Part shown: positions 46,801 to 57,900 of the stretch, one piece after another | Layout of the letters: each line of letters opens with the position of its first letter | How positions within the stretch are numbered: position 1 is the stretch's first letter | NCBI RefSeq assembly: GCF_020085105.1 | Contig: NC_058047.1 | Coordinates: forward strand, 471,001 to 535,000 | Source of the DNA: Siniperca chuatsi | Lineage: Eukaryota > Chordata > Actinopteri > Centrarchiformes > Sinipercidae | Direction: 5' to 3' | DNA: 64,000 nucleotides | The notes under the pieces: generated by a model | Databases searched by the model: none | What the model was told of the DNA's origin: nothing | The model's input: the letters and a program-made list of their open reading frames with translations, nothing else | Program-made: the position numbers and the translations under genes

Positions 46801-48769
46801 TCAACTAGTTAAGTTTAACTTTCTCCACCAGCTCATCTGAAGGACACAAATATATAACTCCTATTTCTCGCTCCTCTGCTTTAGATGTGGTACATTCCTC
46901 CTTTCCACTTGGTTTTGCCCCCAAAATACTCAGCTTTTAACAACATAAACAATGACGTTCGAACAGTTTCCCAGAAGCTTTAGAGGAGAAGCAACGAATA
47001 CGAGAACGTCAGCAGGTCTAAAATGCGAAGAGGAGATTGAAAGACGTCTCCGGCTGACCGTCAGGATTACCTGACTGAGCGGGGTGTCTCTGCTCGGCAG
47101 GATGATCACCATGGTGATGTCGTCTCCGCGGTACGGCATCTCCAGCAGCTGCACCTGGTCGTCGGGGAAGTACCTGTACCTGAACTTGGTCTCCTGGTAC
47201 ATCATGTTGACCGAGCAGGTCCGACTCTCACTGACGTGGAAGTTTGAGACGTACACGAGATCTTTGTCGAACTTGTTCTTCCACTGACCCTGAGGGCAGA
47301 AATGAGTGAACGTCAGCACTCAGACCAAATAATTACTAATTTAATTATTTCAGACTGCTGCGGCACGAGGAAGAGCTGCACGCCGTTTCCCTGACTTCTG
47401 CTGTCGCTACTGAACCTCCTGCAATTAACACTTTGGTTTATGACCAAATACCTGCAGAACTGACTAACCCATTAGCCACAGCTGTACTTTGAGTGCTAGT
47501 TGGCAAATGTTAGCATGCTAACACGCGAAACTGAGATGTTGAACATGGTAAACATTATAACTGGATAATGAATCAATGCGCTCAACCCCAGTGTGAATAG
47601 ATGGGTGCTGAATCCTGCTACCTGTCATTTTGAGCATGTTAGCATTTAGCTCAAAGCCCTGCTGTGGCTAAGTACAGCCTCACAGAGCTGCTAGCATGTG
47701 TGGAGACTCTCAGTCTGGTTTGGGGGTCAGGCCTCCAAAACACCAGGAGGTGGTGTGTGGTACCAGCTCAGGTACCTTGAAGTAGATGGTGTTGACGAGG
47801 ACCAGGACTGTGTTGGAGTCCAGCACCCCTGATGGCAGCGTGTCCTGGATCAGGTTCTCGGTCTTATTGGAGATCCAGTTGTTGATGGTGACCCGGGCCT
47901 TCTCCGGGTTCTCCTGCAGCACAGAACCAGGGTTATTAATACAACTTTTAGCGAGCGATGATCTGATCAGTTTAATGATTATTGCTCTTTAAAATAAGAT
48001 CGCCGGGTGGTTCACATGATGAAGTGGACTCGTGTTAGATCACGTGGTACCTTGAAGTTGAGCGGCAGCAGTTTGGCTCCGTACACCATCTCACTGATGT
48101 TCTGATACGTCTCGTTGAAGATCAGAGATTTGTCTCCGAACAGTCGGTTAGCAGAGATCAGTTCGGTGGTCTCGTCCTTCTTCCTGTACAGACGACAGTT
48201 GAGCTTAGCGAAGAAGAAGTGGACCTGATCCGACGTCTTCTCTTTGATGGTGTCGAACTCAAACACCTGCAGACAGAAACACACAGGAACACGGTTTGAT
48301 CTCCATCGTCACTGACTGAAAACAGGACAGCAGGTTCGCTGAGACCACTGAATCAAGTTATTGTGAAGATGAACTTTTAGCCCTGGATGAGATCCCGGTT
48401 TCTCTCCCTGACCTTCATGATCTGCTGCAGCGTCTGGTTACAGGCTCCCAGTTTGGTCATGGCGAACGCGGTGGAGATGCTGATGGGGGACATGAAGATG
48501 TTGGACTCGGGGGTCTTGCTGAGCGCCAGCTGTTTGTACAGCGACAGCGCGAAGCGGCTGTTGGCCTTTGACAGCTCCCACACTCGGGGGTTGGTGGACT
48601 CGGGGACCTGCTCGGGCTCTGAGGTGGGGCCCTCGGGGGCCTCGGGGCTGCGGTAGATGCAGCGCGGCTCCAGGGGAAGGTCTCTGGGTTTGGCGCTGCA
48701 GATGTCCGGACGGACGGCGGAGATGAGCAGCAGGAACGCCACAACCGACAGCCAATCAGCAGCCCTCAT
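43849..48769 (-). CDS. serpinc1: Antithrombin (serpin family C member 1)
   Basis: A liver-secreted serpin that inhibits thrombin and factor Xa, with heparin as cofactor. Coding exons (minus strand): 48769-48413, 48266-48051, 47913-47776, 47289-47071, 46203-46029, 44614-44550 and 44025-43849. All junctions are GT-AG and in phase, giving 448 aa (human 464). Seen: hydrophobic signal peptide [20 protein letters not shown], mature start [20 protein letters not shown] matching human, [42 protein letters not shown] sequon, NTIYFK, and the reactive loop [18 protein letters not shown] with the Arg-Ser scissile bond kept, then [10 protein letters not shown] and VADPC. Exon sizes of 216, 138 and 65 bp equal those I recall for human, but the piece that is a single exon in human is split here in two (219 + 175 bp). 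The start ATG lies one base after a good acceptor (TTCTGTCCAG), so the 5'UTR is spliced. Confidence 0.97.
44615..46028. other. serpinc1 intron 7 (between the 175-bp and 65-bp exons)
   Basis: It holds the GC-rich minisatellite described separately and, at about 44824-44888, a small tandem duplication of CTCTGTGCTCCTATTGGTCA. The rest is unremarkable. Confidence 0.7.
45018..45722. repeat. GC-rich minisatellite in a serpinc1 intron (20-bp unit CCCGCTCCAGTCCCCGAACG)
   Basis: About 32 copies of a 20-26-bp unit. Variants carry CGCGCCCACTCCAGTC or CGCGCTCACTCCAGTC. Each unit has one or more CpG, so the array is a strongly CpG-rich island inside an intron. Frames of 200-284 codons through it are low-complexity artefacts. 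Confidence 0.95.
46262..46762 (+). mobile_element. Rearranged CR1/L2-type LINE fragment with 3' tail
   Basis: The plus strand, in broken frames, gives the RT core G.[12 protein letters not shown] piece (near 46320-46350) and Y.DDT-type residues from TTTATGCAGATGACACTGAT (near 46402). Later there are LINE C-terminal residues and the 3' tail GAATTGGCGCTATATAAATA AAACTGAA. It lies in the extra serpinc1 intron, antisense to the gene. Confidence 0.7.
47290..47775. other. serpinc1 intron, nothing recognised
   Basis: A 486-bp intron with (TTAGC)-like motifs but no element I can name. Confidence 0.5.
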
Positions 48770-50182
48770 TCTGGACAGAAAGCCAATCGGAGGGTTAGCT
48801 TGATCTGTTTTTAGTTTAGTTTTCTTAAATATAAATTATATTGGAGAACATGTCCTGAGTTATTGTCTTATCTCAGTTGCAATTTCTTTTATGTCACATG
48901 ACTGATGTGTTTTATCTGTCGTTTCATGAAAACTAATGATTTTATAATTTGTTGATAAAAAAACAGATTATTATTATTAATTAATTATTATATTATTATA
49001 GTTTATCTGACATTATAAGAAGGGAAACATTAAATCACGCACACGTATAAACGTGACGTTCATGGTCACAGTGTGGATTATTATCTGGAGTTGCTGCGGG
49101 AATATTTCTACTTTTATTTAATCAGGTTTTCTTGTTAAGATCAAATCTAGCTGAGAACGAGAAACAACAACAACAACAACAACAACAAGTACCAGAGTCA
49201 CAAACAACATCTGATGATGAAGCTTTAAAATCTCAGAGGGGAAACCAGTTCTGTCAGGATCAGAATATCTGAGGGCAAGTTATGGGACGTTTAGTCATGG
49301 GACGGGTTAGTTATGGGGATGGGTTAGTTATGGGACGGGTTAGTTATGGACGGGTTAGTTATGGGATGGGTTAGTTATGGACGGGTTAGTTATGGGGATG
49401 GGTTAGTTATGGGACGGGTTAGTTATGGACGGGTTAGTTATGGGATGGGTTAGTTAAATAATAGATAAATGAGATTATTTCTGTCAGTGAGGACGTTTGT
49501 CTGTTTTTTTAAACAAGAGATTCAGAGAAAGTTTTTGTAGTTTCTCTGATTTCAACAGCTGGAAAAGATCAATACCTGTAACTCACCTACACACACACAC
49601 ACTGACACTGACGCAAACACACACACACACTGTGCTGTCATGTCCAGTTACTCATCGACCCCCCCGACACGACAGTCCGGGCTGCGTTTATCTACGAATC
49701 TTTCATTTTCTCTCAAACTAAACCTGATAGTTACGGTTTTAAATTTAACATTAAAACGCTGAACTTCATCCATATTAAACCTTAAAGTCTTAAAATAAAA
49801 CCTCTGTTTTGTCTCTAAATCTTAATTTGTCTGAATTCTGCAGATTTTTGTCGATATAAGACGACTGAGGTTAAATCACATAAAACTTTAAAGATAACAA
49901 CAAGAATACTGAGATTAAACTCAGAGTTGCTTTAAAGACTTTAAATTAAATTTCCACTTTTAAACATTAATAACCACTAACATAAAAGCTATTTATTCTT
50001 ATTTATACTAAAAATAAGAAAAAAGAAAACTGAAACACAAAATTGTAGGAAAGAGAAACAACATATACAAGGTGGAAAAACACAAAAAACAAGAATAGTA
50101 AATGTTTTTCTCAGACGACTGAAGCTGACGAATAAATACTTTCATCAGAACCCAGGAGGAAGATGAATTAGTAAAATCTTAC
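48770..50182 (-). other. serpinc1: serpinc1 intron 1
   Basis: Bounded by the donor CTGTTCAG|GTAAGA (50183/50182) and the acceptor TTTCTGTCCAG (ending 48771). It carries an (AAC)n run at about 49166-49189, the GGGTTAG repeat at 49270-49455 and a CA tract at about 49590-49632. Confidence 0.55.
49270..49455. repeat. GGGTTAGTTATGGGAC minisatellite
   Basis: About 11 copies of a 15-17-bp unit alternating ATGGGACGGGTTAGTT, ATGGACGGGTTAGTT and ATGGGGATGGGTTAGTT. Each unit has GGGTTAG, a permutation of the telomeric hexamer, and closely spaced G runs that could form a quadruplex. Confidence 0.9.
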
Positions 50183-50300
50183 CTGAACAGGTAGAGTCGC
50201 GTGTATTCAGACCGTCAGATGTGTGTAGTTTGAGCTGAACTCAGGTCAGTGTCCTGCAGAGCACTGAAACATCACATCAACCTTTGAGACATTGATCGTC
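50183..50300 (-). promoter_or_regulatory. serpinc1: Candidate serpinc1 noncoding first exon and liver promoter
   Basis: The minus strand has a consensus donor CAG|GTAAGA at 50183/50182. About 100 bases upstream is CTCAAAGGTTGA (about 50289-50278), similar to an HNF4/nuclear-receptor site, and TGATGTGATG follows. There is no TATA box. The donor is well supported; the start site and the HNF4 reading are inference from the known liver expression of the family. Confidence 0.45.
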
Positions 50301-50951
50301 TGTTAGCCAACAGCTCGGAGCTCCAGGAAACATGTAGACACAAAGCGGCGGCGGCAACATGACGACTGATCAGTGATCAATATCTGTCACAGCTGCAGGG
50401 CGGAAGCCCGACCAGCGGGGGGCGGTAACCATCATCACACAACAGGAAATCCTGATTAAGGCCGTGTGCAGAATCAGGTTTGAAGCCGGGCTTCAGTGCT
50501 GGAGGGGTCAAGACGCCGACCACGAACTGCCGCGTCCCCGGGTCACGTCCGGCTGGAGACCTTAGTTACATCTAGCTGCTGTCAGCGATCAATAAAAGGC
50601 ATAAAATGTCCTACAAATATTTAAAATCACGTGACTGAAATTCAGTTATCTCCGTAACAACTGATCTAACTCCATCCGCTGATGAAGGCCATGAGAGGTG
50701 ACTGCAAGCTCCAGAAAAAGCTCGTAAGAGGACATTGAGTTGAGACTTGAGATACATAATATTTAACATGTTTACGAGGATTCTCGGTCAGATGTTAGCT
50801 CTCCGTTAGCCACGTAGCATCCTGCACTTCCTGTCAGCAGCAGGGAAATGTTCTTCGTGAAGACAAATGTCCAACTATTCGTCTAAAGGCTCTCACATGC
50901 TGCTCAACGTGCTGGTAGAAATATGTACTCAGGTACTAAAAGTGTTATGAA

Positions 50952-50957
50952 TTTATT
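50952..50957 (-). terminator. stil: stil polyadenylation signal candidate
   Basis: AATAAA on the minus strand (context CACAAATAAATTCATAAC), 420 bases after the stil stop codon and about 650 bases before the serpinc1 first exon. It is the first canonical signal I see after the stop. Confidence 0.5.
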
Positions 50958-51375
50958 TGTGGAATCATAAATATATAAAAAAATCTGACATTTCACATAA
51001 AAACAGGAAGTGACAAAAAAGATCAAACACACAAAAAACACAGTTCATGAACACAAACCTCTGATAGAAGTTAAAACTAAAAGGTGGCAGATTTCCAGTA
51101 AATCCAGTCTGACTATAAAAACCAGGACCTGAATCAGACCAGCAGTGTTTCCACACCGAGCACCTCAGACTCACCAGACTCCAGTTAAAATATGACAGTT
51201 TCTAAAGTCACCAGCACCTATCAGACAACTGGTTTTCTGGTGTTTTGGTGTCAGTTTGGGCAGCTGACCAGCAGAGGGTTTCCACACCGAGCACCTCAGA
51301 CTCACCAGACTCCATTTAAAAAACAGTTAAATCTTCCAGCAGACTTCAGTCTGATCAGCTGCTGGTTTCGTGGTG

Positions 51376-51922
51376 TCAGAAGAGTTTGGGCAGCTCTCTC
51401 AGGCGGCTCAGGTCCAGGATGTTTCCCACCGAGCCTTCTGTCTGACGACTGCTCGCCCTCACTAAAGATGGCCGCCTGCTAGAACAGTTTTCCTTATCGG
51501 TGGCGTTGGGTTTGGTGCCGCCGGCTAGCAGCTGCATTTTCGGCCGCAGGTCCCGGATCAGCTGACTCTGCGGGAGGAGCTTCACATTCAGAGCTTCGGT
51601 CAGCGGATGGCGAGCCGACGCCTCCTCCTCCTCCTCGCCGTCGTCCTCCTCGATCAGGCCGTACCTTTTCATGTACTTCCTGGTGGCCAGAGACATGTTG
51701 CTAGGCGACATCAGGGAGTCATTAGAGGAGGCGGGGCCTGGGAGGGGGGCGTGCCCTCCCAGAGACAGCCTGCTGAGCTGAGAGTCGCTCAGGTAGCGCA
51801 GGGCGATGGCGTTGGCCTCCAGACTCAGATCCACGCTGCCTCCCAGGAACAGAGAGCTGGCTGTCGGCTCGGACACGCTCAGTCTGGACAGAACCGCTGC
51901 CGGGTTGATGCTCGCCAGAGTG
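51376..51922 (-). CDS. stil: stil last exon: STAN and C-terminal motifs
   Basis: The exon begins after CGCCGTCAG with phase 2 and runs to TGA 51376. It carries the STAN motif used for SAS-6 binding, an acidic stretch [10 protein letters not shown] and the end [18 protein letters not shown], which matches human NSVGTFLDVKRLRQLPKLF at most positions. Confidence 0.95.
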
Positions 51923-54900
51923 CTGACGGCGAACACACAAACAGAAAGAGTGAGAACACGTGGCGTCCGACTGCCAGAGAATCAGCTGCTCACGCTGTAC
52001 ACTTCAGTTCAGCTGTGTGATGCAGGACGATATAAAGAGAAAGAGCAAATAACACCCACCTGATCAGGTGCAGACAGTTTAACCCGTCAGGTGTGACCAG
52101 GTGAGGTCCGTACCTGCTGCTCTCTACGGTTTGGTGTTTTCTTCTGTCAGACTCGGTCAGATCGTCCACGTCGACTCCGAGCTGCTGCAGCTGCCGCACA
52201 GTGGCGCTGACCACCGGGTCTCCTCCACAACGCTGCTGCTTCCTCCTGGACCAGGAGGAGGACTGGGAGGACTGGGAGGAGGACTGGGAGCGGTCAGAAA
52301 CCACAGACAGGCTCCTCCTCCTGGACTCCTCCTCCTCCTCCACTTCCTGTCTGCCGTCTGACTCCTGAAGACGACTGGTCAGCTGATTCTGAAGAGAGTC
52401 ACGAGGTCATCGATCAAATAATCAATATCTGGCAGTAATAGTTTTATTGCATCATGTGACCGACTCCATGTTACCATGAGGTCGTGGTAGAAGCTCTGCT
52501 GGTCGTCTGCAGGTCTGTGCATGCTGACGCTCTCTCCCAGAACCGGACTCTGCAGACCGCCGACGCTGCAACCAAACAGAGTCACAGCTTTGTTTCGGTG
52601 TTTCTGCTTTATGTGGCAGTGACGGTGGAGAGGCAGGAAAGGGGGGCGAGAGAGGGGATGGCGTGCAGCAAACCGGGGCGTCTCTGAGGAGTCAAAGCAC
52701 CGCCGCTGACTTCTACCTGCAGGTGTAAAGAAACTAACAGCTGTCCGTCTCACCTGTGCTGACCAGAGGGGGAGCAGGTAGCCTCCTGACCTGCGGTGTC
52801 ACTGTCCTCAGCTCCGCCCACAGGCCTGATGACGGACAGGTCGGCGCGTGAGGGGGGTGGGCTGCGGGAGGATGAGGGGGGAGGTGTGGGTGAGGAGGGG
52901 GGAGGAGCCTGTACCTCCGGATGAGGGAGGGGCTGGACAGGATCCCCCCAGAACAGACTGGCACCTGCAAACCAGAGAGTCACATGTCAGTGTGTGATTC
53001 TGACTTTGACCTGTTTACACCTGTCCCCACAGTCTCTCACCTGTCCCGACTGTCTCACCTGTCCCCACAGTCTCTCTCACCTGTCCCCACAGTCTCTCAC
53101 ACCTGTCCCAAACAGTCTCTCACCTGTCCCCACAGTCTCTCTCACCTGTCCCCACAGTCTCTCTCACCTGTCCCCACAGTCTCTCACACCTGTCCCCACA
53201 GTCTCTCTCACCTGTCCCAAACAGTCTCTCACACCTGTCCCCACAGTCTCTCACCTGTCCCGACTGTCTCACCTGTCCCCACAGTCTCTCTCACCTGTCC
53301 CAAACAGTCTCTCTCACCTGTCCCAAACAGTCTCTCTCACCTGTCCCCACAGTCTCTCTCACCTGTCCCCACAGTCTCTCACACCTGTCCCAAACAGTCT
53401 CTCACCTGTCCCCACAGTCTCTCTCACCTGTCCCCAGTGTCTCACCTGTCCCCACAGTCTCACACACCTGTCCCAAACAGTCTCTCTCACCTGTCCCCAC
53501 AGCGATGCTGGCGGTGCTCCTGGGTGTCTGAGTGTCGACCTGCCGACTGGACGACTGAAGTTTCCCCTGAGCCTCCAGCAACATCTGGACCTAAAGACGT
53601 TCAGAAAACACAGTCAGTTCACGTTCGCTGAACGCTGTAACCATGACAACCCTCCACCTTGGACCAATCAGCAGCCTCCCGAGCTGACTTTCCTGCAGTT
53701 TGTCAGCTGTAAGTCTTAAAAACGTCTGTCCCACCTTCCGAAACACTTGAAACTTACTCAACACAGCTGATGCATCATAATGAAACACGCCTGCAGAGTT
53801 TTAATGGTGTTCAAACCGCTGAGTCATCTGCGAATCCTTCTGATGGTGCGTTCAGGTGCCGAGGCGAAGGTCCTACAACAGAGCTTCACTCAGCTGCCGC
53901 ATAGCGCTGCATTCAAAAGCTCTGATGTTTGAAACTCAGGAAACACAAATCATCAGACATGAATGTAACGGCTGACAGAAACGACTCTGCTGACTTCAGA
54001 CTTGAAGACAGTTTTAGCTACACGACAGCACATGAACGCACCACTCAGATGTGAGCTCTCATTGGACGATCGGGGCCGGAAGACCTGGATACTAGTTAGT
54101 AAACTACGAGCAGTTACCAAAGAACGCACGACCAACATGAAGAGGACCTGCTGGAGTCAGAGCGAGGCAGTGCATCAAACTACAAACCGTCCGGTTTCAG
54201 CGCTCTCCGGCAGCTTCACAGCCAAGTTGAAAGGAACAGGTGAGTGTTTCGACACACGTCACATGCCACTGCTGTGTGCTCCCATTAACTTCCACCTCAG
54301 CGTGGTTCCAGGTGTTGGGGCAAACTACTGCAGATGTTTTAAAGTAGCACGACGCCTTTAGTGTCTCAGCTGAGTGAAGTCTGATAAACGTCCTCTAGTG
54401 ATGTCACTTGAGTCGGCGTCGGCTGAAGGCGTGGAGTTTGAAGATGTGGAGTTGGAAAGCAGCAGCGAGCTCAGCAGACCTCTGCAGCCCGCTGCTCGTC
54501 TCTGCTGCAGGCTACGTTAGCCGCTACTAGCATAACACACCACAATCTCACAGCCAGCTGCCAGAGGGAGAGCTGCATTGTGGGTAATGTAGGCGGCAGG
54601 TTTAGACGAGGAAGAAGAACGTGTGCAGTAAGACTCTCTGGTTCTGCTGTCCATCGTGAGTCTGACGGAGTCACACGAGGACTCTGTGGAGGACTTATAA
54701 ATCAACCAGTTTTTCTTACCTGAGCCTGCAGGAGGCGAAGCTGTCGGTCCTGATGGAGGAGGAGCTGGTAGGGATCAGACGGTGTGACTCCGCCCACCTG
54801 ATCGCAGCACTGATTCACACAGGAGGGACGGGGGATCCAGGGGGGAGATACAGGGTCTGCTGCTGCTGGACGGGAGGGGTGAGGAGAGGGGGAGTCACCG

Positions 54901-57900
54901 CACCACGGGACAGCAGGAGGGTGGCTGCAGGGACAGGGAGGAGGAGTGTGGTGGTGGCTGGAGAGAGGAGACGAGGGGCTGTGGGAGGGAGGAGGAGCTA
55001 TGGGGGGAGGTGGAGTACCGCAAGTGGAGGAAGGCGGAACAGAAGGAGTAACTGGACGGTTGCTGGAAGGAGTGTGGTGATGGGAGTGAGCAGGAGGAGG
55101 TGGAGGAGGAGCGGGGTGGAGACTGCAGAGAGGACGAGGACTGTGGTGGTGGGAGGATGGAGGAGGAGGAGTGTTGTGATGTGAGAATGCAGCAGGTGGA
55201 GGAGCAGCAGCAGCAGGGTGGAGTCCTGGGGAGGAGAAGATGGAGGTGCAGTCGTAGGTGTGGGTGGAGCAGCAGCTGCAGGGCTGCTGCAGGTTGGAGT
55301 TGGGGGTGCTGTGGAGGTGAGGAGGAGCAGCAGGTCTGGGAGCTGAGGAGGAGGTGGTGTTTCCAGTTGGAGGAGCAGACTTCCTGTCAGCAGCAGCAGG
55401 AGGAGGAGGAGGTCTGTGGGCGGAGCCAGGGTCCTGCCAACTGCTCTGATTGGAGGTGAAGCTGCTGTCAATCAGCAGAGAGAGTTCAGGAACAGACGGC
55501 TGAACTCTCCGAGCCTGAAACAAAAGACACTCATCAATACCTGAAGGTACCTGCAGGTGAACACAGGTACGCCACTGCTGCTATTGGCTGTCTGTGGTGA
55601 CACCATGGTGATGTCACAGACGGACGTGAAGCTCTCCTGGTCGGATCACACGTACACAGATCAACTGTGTCAGGAAATATCTGCTTCTTTGACAAAAAGT
55701 CAAAGCTACAAGTCATAAAAACTGAAGTCAACTACGACTCCCAGAGTGCAGTTCACTGACAAACAGCCAATCACAGAGCTTCACATTCTGTTCCAATCAA
55801 AACACATTCTGTCTGCCGCACACTTAAAAAGATGGTAGCTGGAAATCTCCTTCTTTAATTCGCATGAACTAAAAATGTACACACACGTCTATATTTACGT
55901 TACTTTCCTTTATTTCGTAATTTCATACAAAATAAAGCATTTTTGTTGCGTCGTACAAACGAGTGAGGAATTACAGTCAGCGTGTTAAAAATCTCTTGTC
56001 GTGAAACAGAGCTGAACAGTTTTATGACTCTAACCGGCATAATTTAAGTCTCATCGAAACGTCTGATAAATGCATTTATCACACGGGCCGCCACCTCCGA
56101 GTCCCACAAACGGTCTCTGCACGTTTAAATACACAACCGCCGCTTGTCGAGTCAGCATTGGTCCACCGGGTCGTTAGAAGTGAAGTGATTAACCGGCGAG
56201 TTGCTGCTGCAGATCAGACAGAGCTGGGACACGACAAAGGTCGAAGGTCGCGCGAGAGTCAAATATTTGTGCGAATATTTTAGTTAGATTTTCCCATTTT
56301 AGCAATCAGACACTTAAACTACTAAATATGTTCAATAATTCACGATTTTCTGTTTATTTTCAGTACAAAGAATTAATAAGTGTTTCACTGTGTGCTCAGG
56401 TGTGTTTAATAAGATTTATTAATGGTCACCGAGGCAAATATGACAATTAATCGTGATATTGATTTTAGGTGATATCACATATTTCATATTGTTTCATCCA
56501 GTAAGTGTTGTTAAAAACATTCTGGGTTGTTGTTTTTCTTATTTGGCATTTATTTTCTGTATTGAACCGTTAGCCAGTTCAGCCCCGCTGAGGTGGGAAA
56601 CGTCCTGCCGGCAGCAGCTTTGCCTTCAAGTGCGAACAGGTAGTGCGAACAGGTAGCATGTCAGACCTGAAGCGGTCCTGTAACACTGACCTGCTGAGCG
56701 GGGTGGGGGCTCGGGACGGTCGCGGAGACAGGTCCTCATCCTCGACTCCAGAGTCCTGATCGCTGACAGACAGACCGGCAGCTGGTGGGGCAGCACTGAG
56801 GACAGAGAGGACGGGTCAGGTTCATACAGACAAACACCTGAGTGCAACACGTCTTCTCCGATTGGCTGGAAACCGAACGTCATGTTAATGAGGACTGAGC
56901 ATGCTGGGACACATTAAAGCTGCCGTCCAATAAAAACACCTCCAGACAAACCGAAGGTCCGACTTACGAAGAAGCTGGAACCGGAGAAATTGGGCCATAT
57001 TTCCAATTATTTTTGCTTTATAAATGACTGAAACAATTAATCCGATATCAAAACCCACTAATGGTTTAGCTCTTCTGTGTCTCTACAGCCACAGCCACAC
57101 TAATGTTTGTTTCAGAACGCAGAACTTTTGCTACGTTTACGCCTAGCGTCCTCACTACGCCGCCGCTTTCGAACCCCTAGAACGCCGCTGACCACGTTTT
57201 AGTTCGAAAACTCCGGGACTGCGTTTTGGTCTGGATGGGCGGAGACTTTTGAAACGTTCGCTTCCTGAGTGGGTCTTATCCGTCACGACGTGTCAAGCCG
57301 AAACACCTTTTGTGATTTCATCCCTCTTGTGTGGATACTCCTGTCCCATTGCCGTGGCTTCCTGCGATTAGCTTTGCGACGACTCCAAATCAATGTTTTC
57401 CGCCGTGCTGAGCGCAGTAACGGTTCCACCTCGTCGTCGGTCCGAACACAAAGAAATCTGTCTTACTATTCGCCGTTGCTGTTCTTCGTTCGTAGTATTT
57501 TCTGCAACTAAGCAACCGAGAGAGTAAACGACGTGCTTCCTGTTTACAACAGCGTGCCCAGTGTACGTGACCGGTCATGTGATATGTGTTTTCAGGCGTG
57601 TTAGTGTGGACGGAGACCTGAAGACACAACATGGATGCTACAGACGTGGGCTCTGAACGGCACTGAAGTGAACGAATGACGTGTAATTAATATTCTTTAG
57701 CATACTGAGTTTGTTCAGCCACAGACAGAGAGGAGGAGGACTTCAGGAACCGCTGGACTGTTCCTTTAAACACTGGTACCTGTTGAACGAGGTCTGAGCC
57801 TCTCTGAAGATCTGCGTCTGTCTGCTGTGATCCTCTGAACCCAGCTCGCACTGCAGAGTCTGACCCTCCACAGAGACCACCTGCTGACGGTACACGGGTC

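Noticed and set aside
52921..53719. 236- and 241-codon plus frames
   Set aside because: They run through the stil splice-site minisatellite and are antisense to real stil exons.
54753..55459. Plus-strand frames opposite the large stil exon
   Set aside because: Shadows of the Pro/Ser/His-rich stil coding sequence.
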